38,464 bases of DNA, from the IMG/VR virus record IMGVR_UViG_3300037502_003860, positions 1-38,464 of that record. One strand, given 5' to 3'. Under the pieces are notes generated by a model. That model did not search any database. It had not been told where the DNA came from and saw only the letters and a program-made list of their open reading frames with translations. Numbering within the stretch: the stretch's first letter is position 1; every line of letters begins with the position of its first letter. Source of the stretch: a virus. Shown one piece after another: positions 1 through 8,894 of the stretch. The position numbers and the translations under genes were made by a program.

Positions 1-2560
1 TGGGGTTACAACATCTTTGGTCAGCTGGGTGACAACAGTACCATTAATCGCAGCAGTCCGGTGCTGGTGTTTAGCCAACCACTGACTGATCTGGCGGTGT
101 GGCAATATGGGTGGCTTGGTGTATGGAGCGCTGCGAATCAAGTCTACCTAACAGGTTACAATCCCTATGGCAACATCGGTGATGGTACCACCAACAATCG
201 CAGCGCGCCCTTTGGCATAGGCGGCCCGCAGGCTCTGCGCTTGGTGGCCCAAGGCCTAAGTGGATTTCAACCTGCGTTGGCCAGCGAGACTGGTCTATGG
301 TTCATGGGCCTCAGCACCTGGACTCGGGGCACTGGGTATCCCACGCTTCGGAGCAGTCCCACGTTCTTGGCCTGGTCCAGTTTCAGCTCACCGGTGCAGA
401 TCGGCACCCTCAGCTACACATCAGTCGGCATGGGCCGGGATTCGGGCATAGCCTTGCGCAACACCGGGGCCATATTCACCTGGGGCTCCAATCAATATGG
501 ACAGATCGGCAACGGCAGCAGCCTGCTGCAGCCTGCTGTCAGTCCGGTGCAGGTGGGCACGTCCAGCTGGACCCAAGTCAGCGCTGGTAGATACAATGTC
601 ACAGCGCTGCGCCAAGACGGCACGGCTTGGGTCTGGGGACTTTCCATTGGTGGCGAAGGCTACGAAGCAGGTACCCAATATCGCAGCAGTCCCGTGGCCG
701 TGGTCAGCAGCCAGATCGCCAACAGCTGGACCGCGGTACGTTCACTGCGCGGTGACAACAACGTGGGCGGCGTGGGCATCAACATCAATACCACGCCGCA
801 GCAGCTGGCTTGGTTCTGGGGCACCGGTGGTTGGGCCATGGGACAAGGCTACGATTCATTCACGGTCAACACTCCTGTGGTGCTGTACAACAATGCCTTC
901 AGCAGTCCCACCCAAGTGGGCGAAGGTCGGGCATGGTCGCAGACAGCGCAGGGCGATCAGTATGGCCTGGCGCTGTTTGGCAGCAGTCTCTATGGCTGGG
1001 GACAAAACAACAGCGGGCAGCTGGGCACCGGTGATCGCCAGAGCCGCAGCAGCCCCACGCAGATCGGCGCCAGTGCCTGGAGCAGTGTTTCGGCCAAAGG
1101 CGTTTTCGCTCATGCCATACGCCAGAACGGTACCTTGTTTGGTTGGGGTCTCAACAACAACGGCAGTGTCGGTGATGGCACCAGCATAGATCGCAGCAGT
1201 CCGGTGCAGATCGGCGCCAGCAGCTGGAGTGCTGTGTCCTCGGGACAGAGCCATGCCATGGCCATTGGAAGCCAAGGCACCTTGTGGGCCTGGGGATTCA
1301 ACAGCACTGGAGAAGTAGGTGATGGCACGCGTATAACTCGCAGCAGTCCAGTGCAGCTGGGCACCAGCAGCTGGCAGGCTGTGGCAGCTGGTCTCCAGTT
1401 CTCCTTGGCCATACGCCAGGACAGCACCCTGTGGGCCTGGGGCTTGAACACCAGTGGTCAGCTGGGCACACCATTAACAGCTATTTTCGTTCAGAGTCCT
1501 GTGCAGATCGGTGCCAGCAGCTGGACAGCCGTAGCCGCGGGCCGCAGCCATGCGCTGGCCATACGCTCGGATGGAAAATTGTTTGGGTGGGGACTCAACG
1601 ATCGTGGAGCTCTGGCTCAGCCTCTGGTTAATATAGCCTTCAGCCGCTACTACAAAGGTGTCAACGCGGCGTATGGTATAGATACCCTGGGACGACTCTG
1701 GACCATGGGCAACAATGCCACTGGTCTGTTGGGCCTAAATGTCGATCCAAATGCTCTGAACGTCGCGATCTGGCCAGCCCAGGTCGGCACCAGCAGCTGG
1801 ACTGCTGTCAATGCAGGCAGCCAAAATTCCGCATTTGCCTTGCGCCAAGGTGGTTCACTGTTTGGCTGGGGCAGTGGACAGTTTGGCAGTATAGGCGATG
1901 GCACCAACATCAATCGCAGCAGTCCGGTGCAGATCGGCTCCAGTGCTTGGACCGCCATAGCCACAGACAACAACGGAGTGTACAAGGGAGCGGCCATACG
2001 TCAAGATGGTAAATTGTTTACCTGGGGATACAATCCGTTTGGTGATCTAGGTGACGGTACCCTTGTCAATCGCAGCAGTCCGGTGCAGATCGGCACCAGT
2101 AACTGGGCAGCAGTGGCCTGGGCTGGATATACCGGAATGGCCATACGTCAAGATGGTAGGCTGTTTGCCTGGGGCTATAATCCCCGCGGCAACATCGGTG
2201 ATGGTACCACCGAGGCCCGCAGCAGTCCTGTTCAGATCGGCACCAGCTCATGGGTTGCTGTGACTGGTAGCACAGCCTATTCCACATGGGCCATACGTCA
2301 GGGCGGCACCTTGTTTGCCTGGGGCGAAAACGCCAGTGGAGAACTGGGTCTGGGTGACACCATCACTCGCAGCAGTCCCACGCAGATGGGCACCAGTTCC
2401 TGGACCGCGATATCGGTGTCAGGCAATTCCAGTGTGTGGGCTCTGCGCCAGGACGGCACGCTGTGGGCCTGGGGCTTGAACACTGGTGGACAATTGGGTG
2501 ACACTACCGGGACCAATCGCAGCAGCCCGGTACAGATTGGCATAGGACTGAGTTTCACGG
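1..2560 (+). repeat. Tandem RCC1 repeats, about 150 bp period
   Basis: The repeats are still similar at DNA level. The core CGCAGCAGTCC followed by a GTGCAGATCGG-like segment recurs near positions 49, 682, 1042, 1192, 1339, 1913, 2071, 2218, 2368 and 2518. Several neighbouring copies are 147-150 bases apart. Such near-identical direct repeats could recombine to change blade number or be misassembled from short reads. Confidence 0.8.
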
Positions 2561-2949
2561 CCATAGGACAGTACGGTGCCGTGACCACTGCCCAGGTGCC
2601 CTATGGTTGGTATAATTTGCAGGGCATGGGCAACGGCCAGCAGAGCGGCACCGTGTTTTCACCCATACCGGCCATGACTGCGTTAAACAATTCCGTGCTG
2701 GTGTCACCCACGCAGATCGGCAACAACAGCTGGACCGCTGTAGCCGCGGGATCCATGACCAGCGCAGCCCTAGACGTCAACCAGTATCTCTGGACCTGGG
2801 GTGCTGGCAATCTCCTGGTGTTGGGCGGTCCTGGCGGTGGTACCACCGTGGACAGATCCAGTCCAGTGCAAGTGGGAGGCAACATAGCCTGGAGCACTAT
2901 ATCCTTGGGCTACAGCGGTGCGTCCGCAGTGAGCGAAAATCTCCCCTAG
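1..2949 (+). CDS. RCC1-repeat beta-propeller protein, 5' end missing
   Basis: The reading frame is open from base 1, so the gene begins upstream; 982 residues are visible and it stops at TAG 2947-2949. It is built almost entirely of RCC1-type repeats of about 50 residues. The recurring pattern is W-x-W-G-x-N-x-x-G-Q-L-G-D-G-T, then R-S-S-P-V-Q-I-G, then S-S-W-T-A-V, then A-I-R-Q-D-G. I count roughly 18-19 units, some degenerate near residues 240-300 and 830-880. RCC1 units form seven-bladed beta-propellers, so this much sequence could make more than two. No signal peptide or membrane segment is visible in the part present. In a tailed phage such a protein is most likely an exposed adhesin or tail-associated binding protein; that role is inferred. 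It sits directly before the glycan operon. The family call is secure, the function is not. Confidence 0.85.
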   Translation, partial: WGYNIFGQLGDNSTINRSSPVLVFSQPLTDLAVWQYGWLGVWSAANQVYLTGYNPYGNIGDGTTNNRSAPFGIGGPQALRLVAQGLSGFQPALASETGLWFMGLSTWTRGTGYPTLRSSPTFLAWSSFSSPVQIGTLSYTSVGMGRDSGIALRNTGAIFTWGSNQYGQIGNGSSLLQPAVSPVQVGTSSWTQVSAGRYNVTALRQDGTAWVWGLSIGGEGYEAGTQYRSSPVAVVSSQIANSWTAVRSLRGDNNVGGVGININTTPQQLAWFWGTGGWAMGQGYDSFTVNTPVVLYNNAFSSPTQVGEGRAWSQTAQGDQYGLALFGSSLYGWGQNNSGQLGTGDRQSRSSPTQIGASAWSSVSAKGVFAHAIRQNGTLFGWGLNNNGSVGDGTSIDRSSPVQIGASSWSAVSSGQSHAMAIGSQGTLWAWGFNSTGEVGDGTRITRSSPVQLGTSSWQAVAAGLQFSLAIRQDSTLWAWGLNTSGQLGTPLTAIFVQSPVQIGASSWTAVAAGRSHALAIRSDGKLFGWGLNDRGALAQPLVNIAFSRYYKGVNAAYGIDTLGRLWTMGNNATGLLGLNVDPNALNVAIWPAQVGTSSWTAVNAGSQNSAFALRQGGSLFGWGSGQFGSIGDGTNINRSSPVQIGSSAWTAIATDNNGVYKGAAIRQDGKLFTWGYNPFGDLGDGTLVNRSSPVQIGTSNWAAVAWAGYTGMAIRQDGRLFAWGYNPRGNIGDGTTEARSSPVQIGTSSWVAVTGSTAYSTWAIRQGGTLFAWGENASGELGLGDTITRSSPTQMGTSSWTAISVSGNSSVWALRQDGTLWAWGLNTGGQLGDTTGTNRSSPVQIGIGLSFTAIGQYGAVTTAQVPYGWYNLQGMGNGQQSGTVFSPIPAMTALNNSVLVSPTQIGNNSWTAVAAGSMTSAALDVNQYLWTWGAGNLLVLGGPGGGTTVDRSSPVQVGGNIAWSTISLGYSGASAVSENLP

Positions 2950-2954
2950 ACGTC

Positions 2955-2982
2955 TTGCGGTGATACTTAAAGTAGTTACAAT
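2955..2982 (+). promoter_or_regulatory. Sigma70-like promoter before the glycan operon
   Basis: TTGCGG (2955-2960) and TACAAT (2977-2982) are separated by 16 bases. They lie in the 51-base gap after the RCC1 gene. The predicted start is near 2989, followed by a strong ribosome binding site GAGGAA (2989-2994), six bases before ATG 3001. The late-type TAAATA motif is absent here, so this operon may be read by host polymerase early. Confidence 0.5.
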
Positions 2983-3000
2983 CTCGTCGAGGAAACCCCT

Positions 3001-4188
3001 ATGCATCTAATCGATCAACAACTCAATCTCATGGTCCGCGGGCGCTTTGAAGAAGGCTGGCGCATCAGCGAACAGCTTGAAGCCATGAAACATGAACTGC
3101 CCGGCGATGCTCCCTTGCGCCATGCATTCAATCGTGGTTGGTTTTTGTTGCACCACGGTAAACTGCAAGAAGGCATGCAACATCTCGAAGCCGGCCGGCA
3201 CATTGGTGTGTATGGCAGCGGCAGACTAGACACATCCAAGCCCATATGGAATGGCCGAGATAGCCTCGAGGGCAAAATCGTGATCATCAATCTCGAAGCC
3301 GGGGTGGGAGATCAGATCATCTCTGCGCGATTCGCCACTGAAGTCATGGCACGCGGCGGCGAAACGATTTTCTGCACGCATCCCAGTTTGTTTGGATTGT
3401 TGAAACGCATACCGGGATGCCGAGATTGCATCACCCTCAACGAGCTGCGTGCCACCTATCATGACTACTGGATACCGGGGTTCAGTTGCTCATGGTTGTT
3501 TGGGCACGAGTTTTCTAACCTGCCCAACGAACCTTACATCCGTGGCAACGACAACAGCATCGATCTATGGAAGGACATACTCAAGGTCGAAAATCGCAAG
3601 CCCAAGATTGCCCTGCGTTGGAGCGGCAACCCCAAGTTTGAACACCAGCAGTTCCGTAAATTCCCCCCGCAAAAACTCATAGGTCTCAGTGACATTGACA
3701 GCCTGCAGTTTTACAGTGTGCAGCGCGACACTGATCTCGTGGAATTGCCTGACCACGTGCGGGACTTGCAGCATTTCTTGATCAGCTGGGAGGACACTGC
3801 TGCTTGTCTGGCCAACATGGATCTCATCATTACCAGCTGTACCAGTATCGCGCATCTAGCTGGTGCCATGGGATTGCCTACCTGGGTCATTGTGCCCATA
3901 TTGCCTTATCATGTATGGGCATACGGCGGCGATCACAGTCCGTGGTATCAAGAAACCACCCGGGTGTTCCGGCAGAAAAAATTCGGTGAGTGGGACGAAG
4001 TATTTGACGAAGTGCGGCAGGCCCTGAAAGATCGTTTCCGTGATCAAGCCGAAACAGCCATGAAACCCCGAGGCTCGGATCTCTATGTGCCGCCAGTGGT
4101 GCCAGTGCCTGGGCTGATTGATGCCGAACCCCCACAGCCAGAGCCGGACCCAGTGACAGATCACCCAAACGACGTTGCAAACACTTGA
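3001..4188 (+). CDS. TPR-GT9-like glycosyltransferase, copy 1
   Basis: The 395-residue protein has an N-terminal helical TPR-like region (about 1-75) and the linker P-I-W-N-G at 81-85. A GT9/heptosyltransferase-like GT-B domain follows. The first Rossmann half has LEAGVGDQIISAR at 98-110. The second half starts near 200 with KIALRWSGNPK and ends with the donor-site segment SCTSIAHLAGAMGLPTWV around 280-300. GT9 enzymes transfer ADP-heptose or related sugars in LPS core synthesis; substrate and acceptor cannot be read here. The C-terminus is proline-rich. The start has GAGGAA six bases upstream. It is the first gene of a plus-strand glycan operon and is paralogous in architecture to the gene at 6286. 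Family call firm, substrate unknown. Confidence 0.8.
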   Translation: MHLIDQQLNLMVRGRFEEGWRISEQLEAMKHELPGDAPLRHAFNRGWFLLHHGKLQEGMQHLEAGRHIGVYGSGRLDTSKPIWNGRDSLEGKIVIINLEAGVGDQIISARFATEVMARGGETIFCTHPSLFGLLKRIPGCRDCITLNELRATYHDYWIPGFSCSWLFGHEFSNLPNEPYIRGNDNSIDLWKDILKVENRKPKIALRWSGNPKFEHQQFRKFPPQKLIGLSDIDSLQFYSVQRDTDLVELPDHVRDLQHFLISWEDTAACLANMDLIITSCTSIAHLAGAMGLPTWVIVPILPYHVWAYGGDHSPWYQETTRVFRQKKFGEWDEVFDEVRQALKDRFRDQAETAMKPRGSDLYVPPVVPVPGLIDAEPPQPEPDPVTDHPNDVANT

Positions 4189-4223
4189 TCACAGTGTTAG
4201 CATACTATTTTGAAAGGTCATAA

Positions 4224-4988
4224 GTGACTACAAAAACTCTCAACCTCATCACGGGTCTGCCGAGGTCTGGCAGTAGCGTGATCAGCAGTGTCTTGGCACA
4301 AAACCCCAAGCTACACAGCAACACCAACAGCGTACTGGCACAGGTGCTGGGTCAGCTCAATCTAAAGTGGCCCAGCAATCCGGATTTGTCTGATGACAAA
4401 GTCCTGCAGCAAAAACGTGATACCCTGCGCGGTACCATCATGGGATATTATGCTTCAACCTCATCGGACATCATACTTGATAGGAATCTCGGCTGGGTCC
4501 CCCTCATCGCTCTCATGGAAGATCTATTGCAGACCGAGATCAAGATTTTGGTGTGCGTGCGCAATCCCGCCGAAATCCTATCTTCGTATGAACGCACCCG
4601 GATCGCTAACCCGGCTGTTGACACTGCACCAGGCATGAGCAAGAAAGATCGCAGCAGCATCGCCAGTCGCGCGTTTTACTATTCAGGCCCCGATGGCCAA
4701 CTGGGCAAAATCCATCGAAACATACAGGATGCAGTGATCATGGGTTACCTAGATCGCATGCTGTTCGTGGATTATGGTATGTATTGCAGCAATCCGCGCA
4801 GCCAGACTCGCCGCATCTATGACTTTTTTGGCATGGAAGAGTTCTCACATGATTTCCAGAACATCGCGCCAGGCAACCCCGGAGTGAGACCGCAGTTGGA
4901 AAAAATCACAGTGAACTGTGTGCAGTATCTCGGACTTGATCTCTTTGACCAATACAACAGCCAGATCTTCTGGAATGCCTGGGTCTGA
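4224..4988 (+). CDS. Sulfotransferase-like protein
   Basis: This 254-residue protein starts with GTG at 4224, with AAAGG upstream. The N-terminus has LITGLPRSGSS (8-18), the P-loop-like 5'-phosphosulfate binding motif of PAPS-dependent sulfotransferases. A second segment, VCVRNPAEILSSYER (110-124), matches the 3'-phosphate-binding Arg/Ser region of the family. Known members move a sulfuryl group from PAPS to a sugar or peptide. Between glycosyltransferases and methyltransferases, the likely acceptor is a glycan, which is inference. Related P-loop proteins without sulfotransferase activity exist, so the reaction is likely but unproven. Its 3' end overlaps the next gene by 14 bases. Confidence 0.7.
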   Translation: MTTKTLNLITGLPRSGSSVISSVLAQNPKLHSNTNSVLAQVLGQLNLKWPSNPDLSDDKVLQQKRDTLRGTIMGYYASTSSDIILDRNLGWVPLIALMEDLLQTEIKILVCVRNPAEILSSYERTRIANPAVDTAPGMSKKDRSSIASRAFYYSGPDGQLGKIHRNIQDAVIMGYLDRMLFVDYGMYCSNPRSQTRRIYDFFGMEEFSHDFQNIAPGNPGVRPQLEKITVNCVQYLGLDLFDQYNSQIFWNAWV

Positions 4989-5586
4989 TCTACGCCTCAA
5001 CCTAGGTTGTGGACATCAGCTCTTGGATGGCTATGTCAACATAGACATTGATCCGCTGTTTGGGGCCGACATGGTGTTTGATCTAGAAAAGCCCTGGCCC
5101 CTGGACACCAGCAGTGTGCAGCAGATCATGGCGCACCATGTCATGGAACACCTGGGTGAGACTGTCCATGCCTTTATAGCAGTGATACAGGAAATGTATC
5201 GCGTCAGCGCAGATGGCTGCGAATGGCTCATCACCGTGCCAGATCCCAACAGCGATGTGTTTGGCATAGACCCCACACATGTGCGACGCATCACTCCGGC
5301 TACCATGCGCATGTTTGATCAAGCTGACAACCTACAAGATCTCATGAATCATGGTCACTACACCAAGCTAGGCATGATGCACGGCATAGACGTCGAGGTG
5401 CAAGAAGAAACCGTGTTGCCATTGGAGCCATATCTCAGCAAGCTGCAACGCAACGAAATATCTATCGAAGACCTAGATTTCATGGCGCGCCACTACCGCA
5501 ATGTCGCACAGGAAATATCCATGCGCTGCCGGGTGCATAAACCCCAGAGATACGGCCGGGAGTTCTTGCACAAATTCCGTGGGTGA
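4975..5586 (+). CDS. Class I SAM-dependent methyltransferase, copy 1
   Basis: The 203-residue protein begins at ATG 4975 inside the end of the sulfotransferase-like gene. Motif I of the Rossmann methyltransferase fold is LRLNLGCG at 6-13, followed by the acidic NIDIDP strand near 22-27. HHVMEHLGE and IQEMYRV, near residues 54 and 70, are typical of the methyltransferase type 11 group. It closely resembles the protein at 7543: both share LNLGCG, a VDIDP-like strand, IQEMYRVSA and a C-terminal VHKP. The substrate is unknown; O-methylation of a sugar fits the neighbourhood. Confidence 0.8.
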   Translation: MPGSDLRLNLGCGHQLLDGYVNIDIDPLFGADMVFDLEKPWPLDTSSVQQIMAHHVMEHLGETVHAFIAVIQEMYRVSADGCEWLITVPDPNSDVFGIDPTHVRRITPATMRMFDQADNLQDLMNHGHYTKLGMMHGIDVEVQEETVLPLEPYLSKLQRNEISIEDLDFMARHYRNVAQEISMRCRVHKPQRYGREFLHKFRG

Positions 5587-6301
5587 CTGTTTTCTAGTTA
5601 CTTCGGCCGTGGGCTCCACGCAGGATGGTGTTGACATGCCACAGAGATTGCAGCAAACTCTTGGATCCCTAGACAGCATACGGAGATACTGTGCTGGCTC
5701 CACCACGGTGTTGTTGGAGACCACTTTGCATGGCGTGGATCCAGACACGCGGTCCTTGCTGCAAACACATTGCGATCTTTATCTAGAGTATGGCCATGAT
5801 CCCATGGTCGAGATGCTGCACACCTGGGCCGGAGACCGTGTGTCGCTGGTAAAATCACCCAACGAAGCCTTGATACTGCACCGAGCATTGCGTGAACATC
5901 CCAGCGTCCGTGCGCACGACAGGATTTTCAAGCTCAGCGGCAGGTACCAGCTCACCAGTGGATTCGATCGACGCGCACACGACCATCGGGGCTCACTGGT
6001 GATGTTGCGCAGAGAGCCCAGCATGATATATTACAGCGCATACACCAATGAGAGATTCGAGCCTTTGACACCATGGCAGTACAAAACCCGTCTCTATAGT
6101 TTCTGTGCGTCTCTGGCGGATACCATGAGCCAGATCTATCAAGATGTGCTGATGTACCTGTTGGATCTTTACCAGCAGTATAGATTCAACGACATCGAAC
6201 ATGTTTTGTTTGCAGCCACGCAAAACATACCCACCCATGAACTCGCAGTCATGGGCGTGGCCGGTATGCAGGCTCCCAACCAACAATGGATACAGGAATA
6301 A
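5579..6301 (+). CDS. Conserved phage protein with KLSGRY motif, unknown function
   Basis: I place the start at GTG 5579, overlapping the previous stop by eight bases. This gives 240 residues beginning MGDCFLVTSAVGS, the usual hydrophobic N-terminus of this family as I remember it from marine phage genomes. Other marks are QTLGSLDSIR near 25-35, KSPNEALILHRAL near 90-100, and RIFKLSGRYQL near 115-125. The order resembles a small GT-A-like fold (N-terminal strand, then a KxSGRY segment), but I see no clear DxD motif. It lies inside the glycan operon and overlaps the next gene by 16 bases. A sugar-related role is likely from context only. Confidence 0.6.
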   Translation: MGDCFLVTSAVGSTQDGVDMPQRLQQTLGSLDSIRRYCAGSTTVLLETTLHGVDPDTRSLLQTHCDLYLEYGHDPMVEMLHTWAGDRVSLVKSPNEALILHRALREHPSVRAHDRIFKLSGRYQLTSGFDRRAHDHRGSLVMLRREPSMIYYSAYTNERFEPLTPWQYKTRLYSFCASLADTMSQIYQDVLMYLLDLYQQYRFNDIEHVLFAATQNIPTHELAVMGVAGMQAPNQQWIQE

Positions 6302-7521
6302 CACATACCGAAACCGCACTGCGGACCATGATAGCCACGGCCGTAGAGCAGCATCACTACGCTGATGCCGCTGATCTGTTGCAACAGCTAGTATCAGTGG
6401 TACCGGAATCTGAGCGTTATGGATGCTGGACTGATATCCAGAGAGCCAGGTATCTCGCAGGCGATATTCCAGCAGCGCTGGCAGCAGCCGAGACTCGATT
6501 GTCCATGCGTGAGTTTGATGATGTTGGTTGGATACAGGAATACAGCAACTATCACAGATATCTGGGTCTCCATGATCGCGCGCGCGAGATCACCAGTGAG
6601 ATTCCGGATCAAGGCATACGTCTGCGTGATCTCAGTTGGCACGAATTCCGCTGGGGAGACATTAGATCTGCATTTGAGATGCAAGAACAAGGACGTGATG
6701 ACTGGGGATGGTCATTGCATGAGCCTCCCGTGGGCCTGACCCGATGGCGCGGGGAGCGGTGTACAAATCTCGTGATTTTAGGCGAGGCCGGAGCCGGAGA
6801 TCAGATACTGTACAGCCGCTGGATACCCGATCTCCAGCAGCGCTGTGAGCATGTATGGTATCTCGGCGACGGCAACATATCTGCGGCGCTCTCCAGGGTA
6901 TTTGACCTCACACCGGTATCAGACATCAGCATATTGTCTCGGCCAGGCATGTGTGCTGTGCCCATGCTCAGTGTGCCCTATGAACTGGGAGTGTCTGAGA
7001 TCCAGTCCCGCGCTTATCTGTCACCGGATCCCATGTGGAGCCGATTCTACGACATGGATATACCAAAGTCATCGAGACCGCGCATAGGGATCTGCTGGAG
7101 TGGTAGGAAGGATCACACTGAAAATCATCTCCGCTCTGTAGATCCACAGGCCTTGTACCACTGTGTTGAACATCTGGGTGACATCATCAATCTACAGTAC
7201 CAGAGTGAGCCTGTGCCGGGCGCGATAAATCCCCGCATAGAATTTTGGGAACAAACCCTAGCACTGATACATAGTTGCGATGCAGTGGTCAGTGTTGACA
7301 CCGCTGTGGCACATGCGGCAGCAGCATTGGGAATTCCTACTGTGGTGGCTGTGAACCGAGCTTGTTATTATTGTTGGCCAATGGGAACGCATGCAGAGTC
7401 TAGTTCATGGTATCCCAATGCATGGTCCGTGGCCCAGACCCAGGTACAACGCTGGGATGACGTTTTAGAAAAGATCAAATCTTGTGTGGCCGCATTGTTG
7501 GCACGCAGGATTGATGAATGA
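6286..7521 (+). CDS. TPR-GT9-like glycosyltransferase, copy 2
   Basis: This 411-residue protein has the same plan as the gene at 3001 but with a longer TPR-like region (about 10-140). The first GT9-like half carries LGEAGAGDQILYSRW (165-179). The second half starts with RIGICWSGRKDH and includes VSVDTAVAHAAAALG, the classic GT9 donor-site segment, around 325-345. The two copies have diverged strongly outside these motifs, so they probably use different acceptors or sugars. ATG 6286 lies within the end of the preceding gene; coupling by overlap is likely because no strong ribosome binding site is seen. Confidence 0.8.
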   Translation: MDTGITHTETALRTMIATAVEQHHYADAADLLQQLVSVVPESERYGCWTDIQRARYLAGDIPAALAAAETRLSMREFDDVGWIQEYSNYHRYLGLHDRAREITSEIPDQGIRLRDLSWHEFRWGDIRSAFEMQEQGRDDWGWSLHEPPVGLTRWRGERCTNLVILGEAGAGDQILYSRWIPDLQQRCEHVWYLGDGNISAALSRVFDLTPVSDISILSRPGMCAVPMLSVPYELGVSEIQSRAYLSPDPMWSRFYDMDIPKSSRPRIGICWSGRKDHTENHLRSVDPQALYHCVEHLGDIINLQYQSEPVPGAINPRIEFWEQTLALIHSCDAVVSVDTAVAHAAAALGIPTVVAVNRACYYCWPMGTHAESSSWYPNAWSVAQTQVQRWDDVLEKIKSCVAALLARRIDE

Positions 7522-7542
7522 TTTGTTTGACATGGAGAATAC

Positions 7543-8157
7543 ATGAAACCCGAACACCAAAAACTCAATCTCGGTTGTGGTTACCGCAAGCTCGAAGGAT
7601 TCTGGAACGTTGACATAGATCCAGTGTGCAACCCCGACGAGGTCATTGACCTTGAAGTTTTGCCATGGCCCTATGAAGATGATTTTTTCACCAAGATACA
7701 GGCCAATCTCGTCCTGGAATATCTGGCACCAGACAATCGACTGTTCATGAAAATCATACAGGAGATGTATCGTGTCAGCGCGCCCAAGGCCGAATGGGTC
7801 ATATCCATGCCACATCATCGCTGTGACATGGCCTATGATGACTTCATGCAGGTACGCCGGCTGACTCCTCGTAGTTTCTCGTTTTTCGATCAAAAACGGA
7901 ACTTTGAAGTCACTGCCAAGAAGGTAGGCGAAAGCACATATGGCATGCGCTACAATGTTGATCTAGAAATCGCTGACGTCAACTTTGGAATGATTCCTTA
8001 CTGGAAACAAAAACAAGAAGCTGGATTGATTGGTTCCGCGATGATGGAAGAATACTTGATGACAAAAAACAACGTGGCCGATGTGGTAAATCTGTTTCTC
8101 AAGGTCCACAAACCCGGGAGGTTCATGGATTGGAATCCAGCAGCCAAGCGCCGATAA
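7543..8157 (+). CDS. Class I SAM-dependent methyltransferase, copy 2
   Basis: The 204-residue protein has LNLGCGYRKL near residue 8 (motif I), NVDIDP near 22-27, and IIQEMYRVSAPKAEWVISMP near 68-87. It is a paralogue of the 4975 gene, with the same length, motif spacing and closing VHKPGR. GGAG lies about eight bases before ATG 7543. The first half of the pair follows a GT9 and sulfotransferase; this one directly follows the second GT9. Function is inferred to be methylation of a sugar or glycan intermediate. Confidence 0.8.
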   Translation: MKPEHQKLNLGCGYRKLEGFWNVDIDPVCNPDEVIDLEVLPWPYEDDFFTKIQANLVLEYLAPDNRLFMKIIQEMYRVSAPKAEWVISMPHHRCDMAYDDFMQVRRLTPRSFSFFDQKRNFEVTAKKVGESTYGMRYNVDLEIADVNFGMIPYWKQKQEAGLIGSAMMEEYLMTKNNVADVVNLFLKVHKPGRFMDWNPAAKRR

Positions 8158-8894
8158 CCTGGCCGTTCTATCTCGAAGACCGCGTCAGGCGCAATGTCTT
8201 GGTGCAGACCGACCATGGACTGATGTTGGTCAATCGATTTGACTACAATCAAGACATGGTGGGACAAGGCCGGTGGTTGTTGGATCACGGCAACGTCAGC
8301 ACAGTAGAGGCCAGCATGTGCCTAGGCGCGCTGGCAGATCGTGTCAATCCCGTGGTGTTTGACGTGGGGGCCAACATTGGAACTTTTTGCACTTGGATGG
8401 CCCGAGCACTGCCCCAGGGCCGTGTCTATGCGTTTGAACCCCAGCGTCCGGTGTTCCAGATACTCACAGCCAACATAGCCATCAACAATTTTTACAACGT
8501 CTGGACCTATCCTTGTGCGCTGGGCGCTGAGAACCACACTGTGCAATTCCAGGAGCCGGACTATTTCTCACCGGTAGATTTTGGTATTTTCAGTCTGGTA
8601 CAAGACAAGATACCGGACAAGAGTTCAGTGCAGAACACCGTGGATGTGTTTAGTTTAGATTGGTTTGTGCAACATCACTCAGTGCCCCAGGTAGATCTCA
8701 TCAAGATCGATGCCGAGGGCATGGACCTTGCTGTGTTGGAAGGTGCGCGTGACAACATCGCCCGTTGGCGTCCAGTTATATTCATTGAGCACTGTGACAA
8801 TCAGCGCAGCATCCAGGCCGACATGGAGGCCTGGTTAGCACCCTATGGGTATGGGTTCAGCGTGCAGGGCAATAATCTGTTGGCAGTGATCTGA
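8130..8894 (+). CDS. FkbM-family methyltransferase
   Basis: The 254-residue frame uses TTG 8130 as its earliest start, overlapping the preceding gene by 28 bases; a slightly later start is possible. SAM-binding motif I is VFDVGANIGTF near 75-85, followed by RVYAFEPQRP near 97-106. The FkbM C-terminal signature VDLIKIDAEGMDLAVLEGA lies near 187-205. FkbM enzymes O-methylate sugars, antibiotics or glycan chains. The family call is secure. A third methyltransferase in one operon suggests a multiply methylated glycan. Confidence 0.85.
   Translation: MESSSQAPITWPFYLEDRVRRNVLVQTDHGLMLVNRFDYNQDMVGQGRWLLDHGNVSTVEASMCLGALADRVNPVVFDVGANIGTFCTWMARALPQGRVYAFEPQRPVFQILTANIAINNFYNVWTYPCALGAENHTVQFQEPDYFSPVDFGIFSLVQDKIPDKSSVQNTVDVFSLDWFVQHHSVPQVDLIKIDAEGMDLAVLEGARDNIARWRPVIFIEHCDNQRSIQADMEAWLAPYGYGFSVQGNNLLAVI

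Noticed and set aside
497-1189. Plus-strand frame of 230 codons within the RCC1 gene
   Set aside because: An out-of-frame shadow of repeat DNA, with no start signal or family match.
1-2560. Periodic repeats that could suggest a CRISPR array
   Set aside because: The units are about 150 bases, all in one reading frame and coding RCC1 blades; there are no short repeats with unique spacers.
4174-4208. Possible promoter before the sulfotransferase-like gene
   Set aside because: TACTAT at 4203-4208 has no -35 box at workable spacing; TTGCAA is 22 bases away and TTGATC 12.
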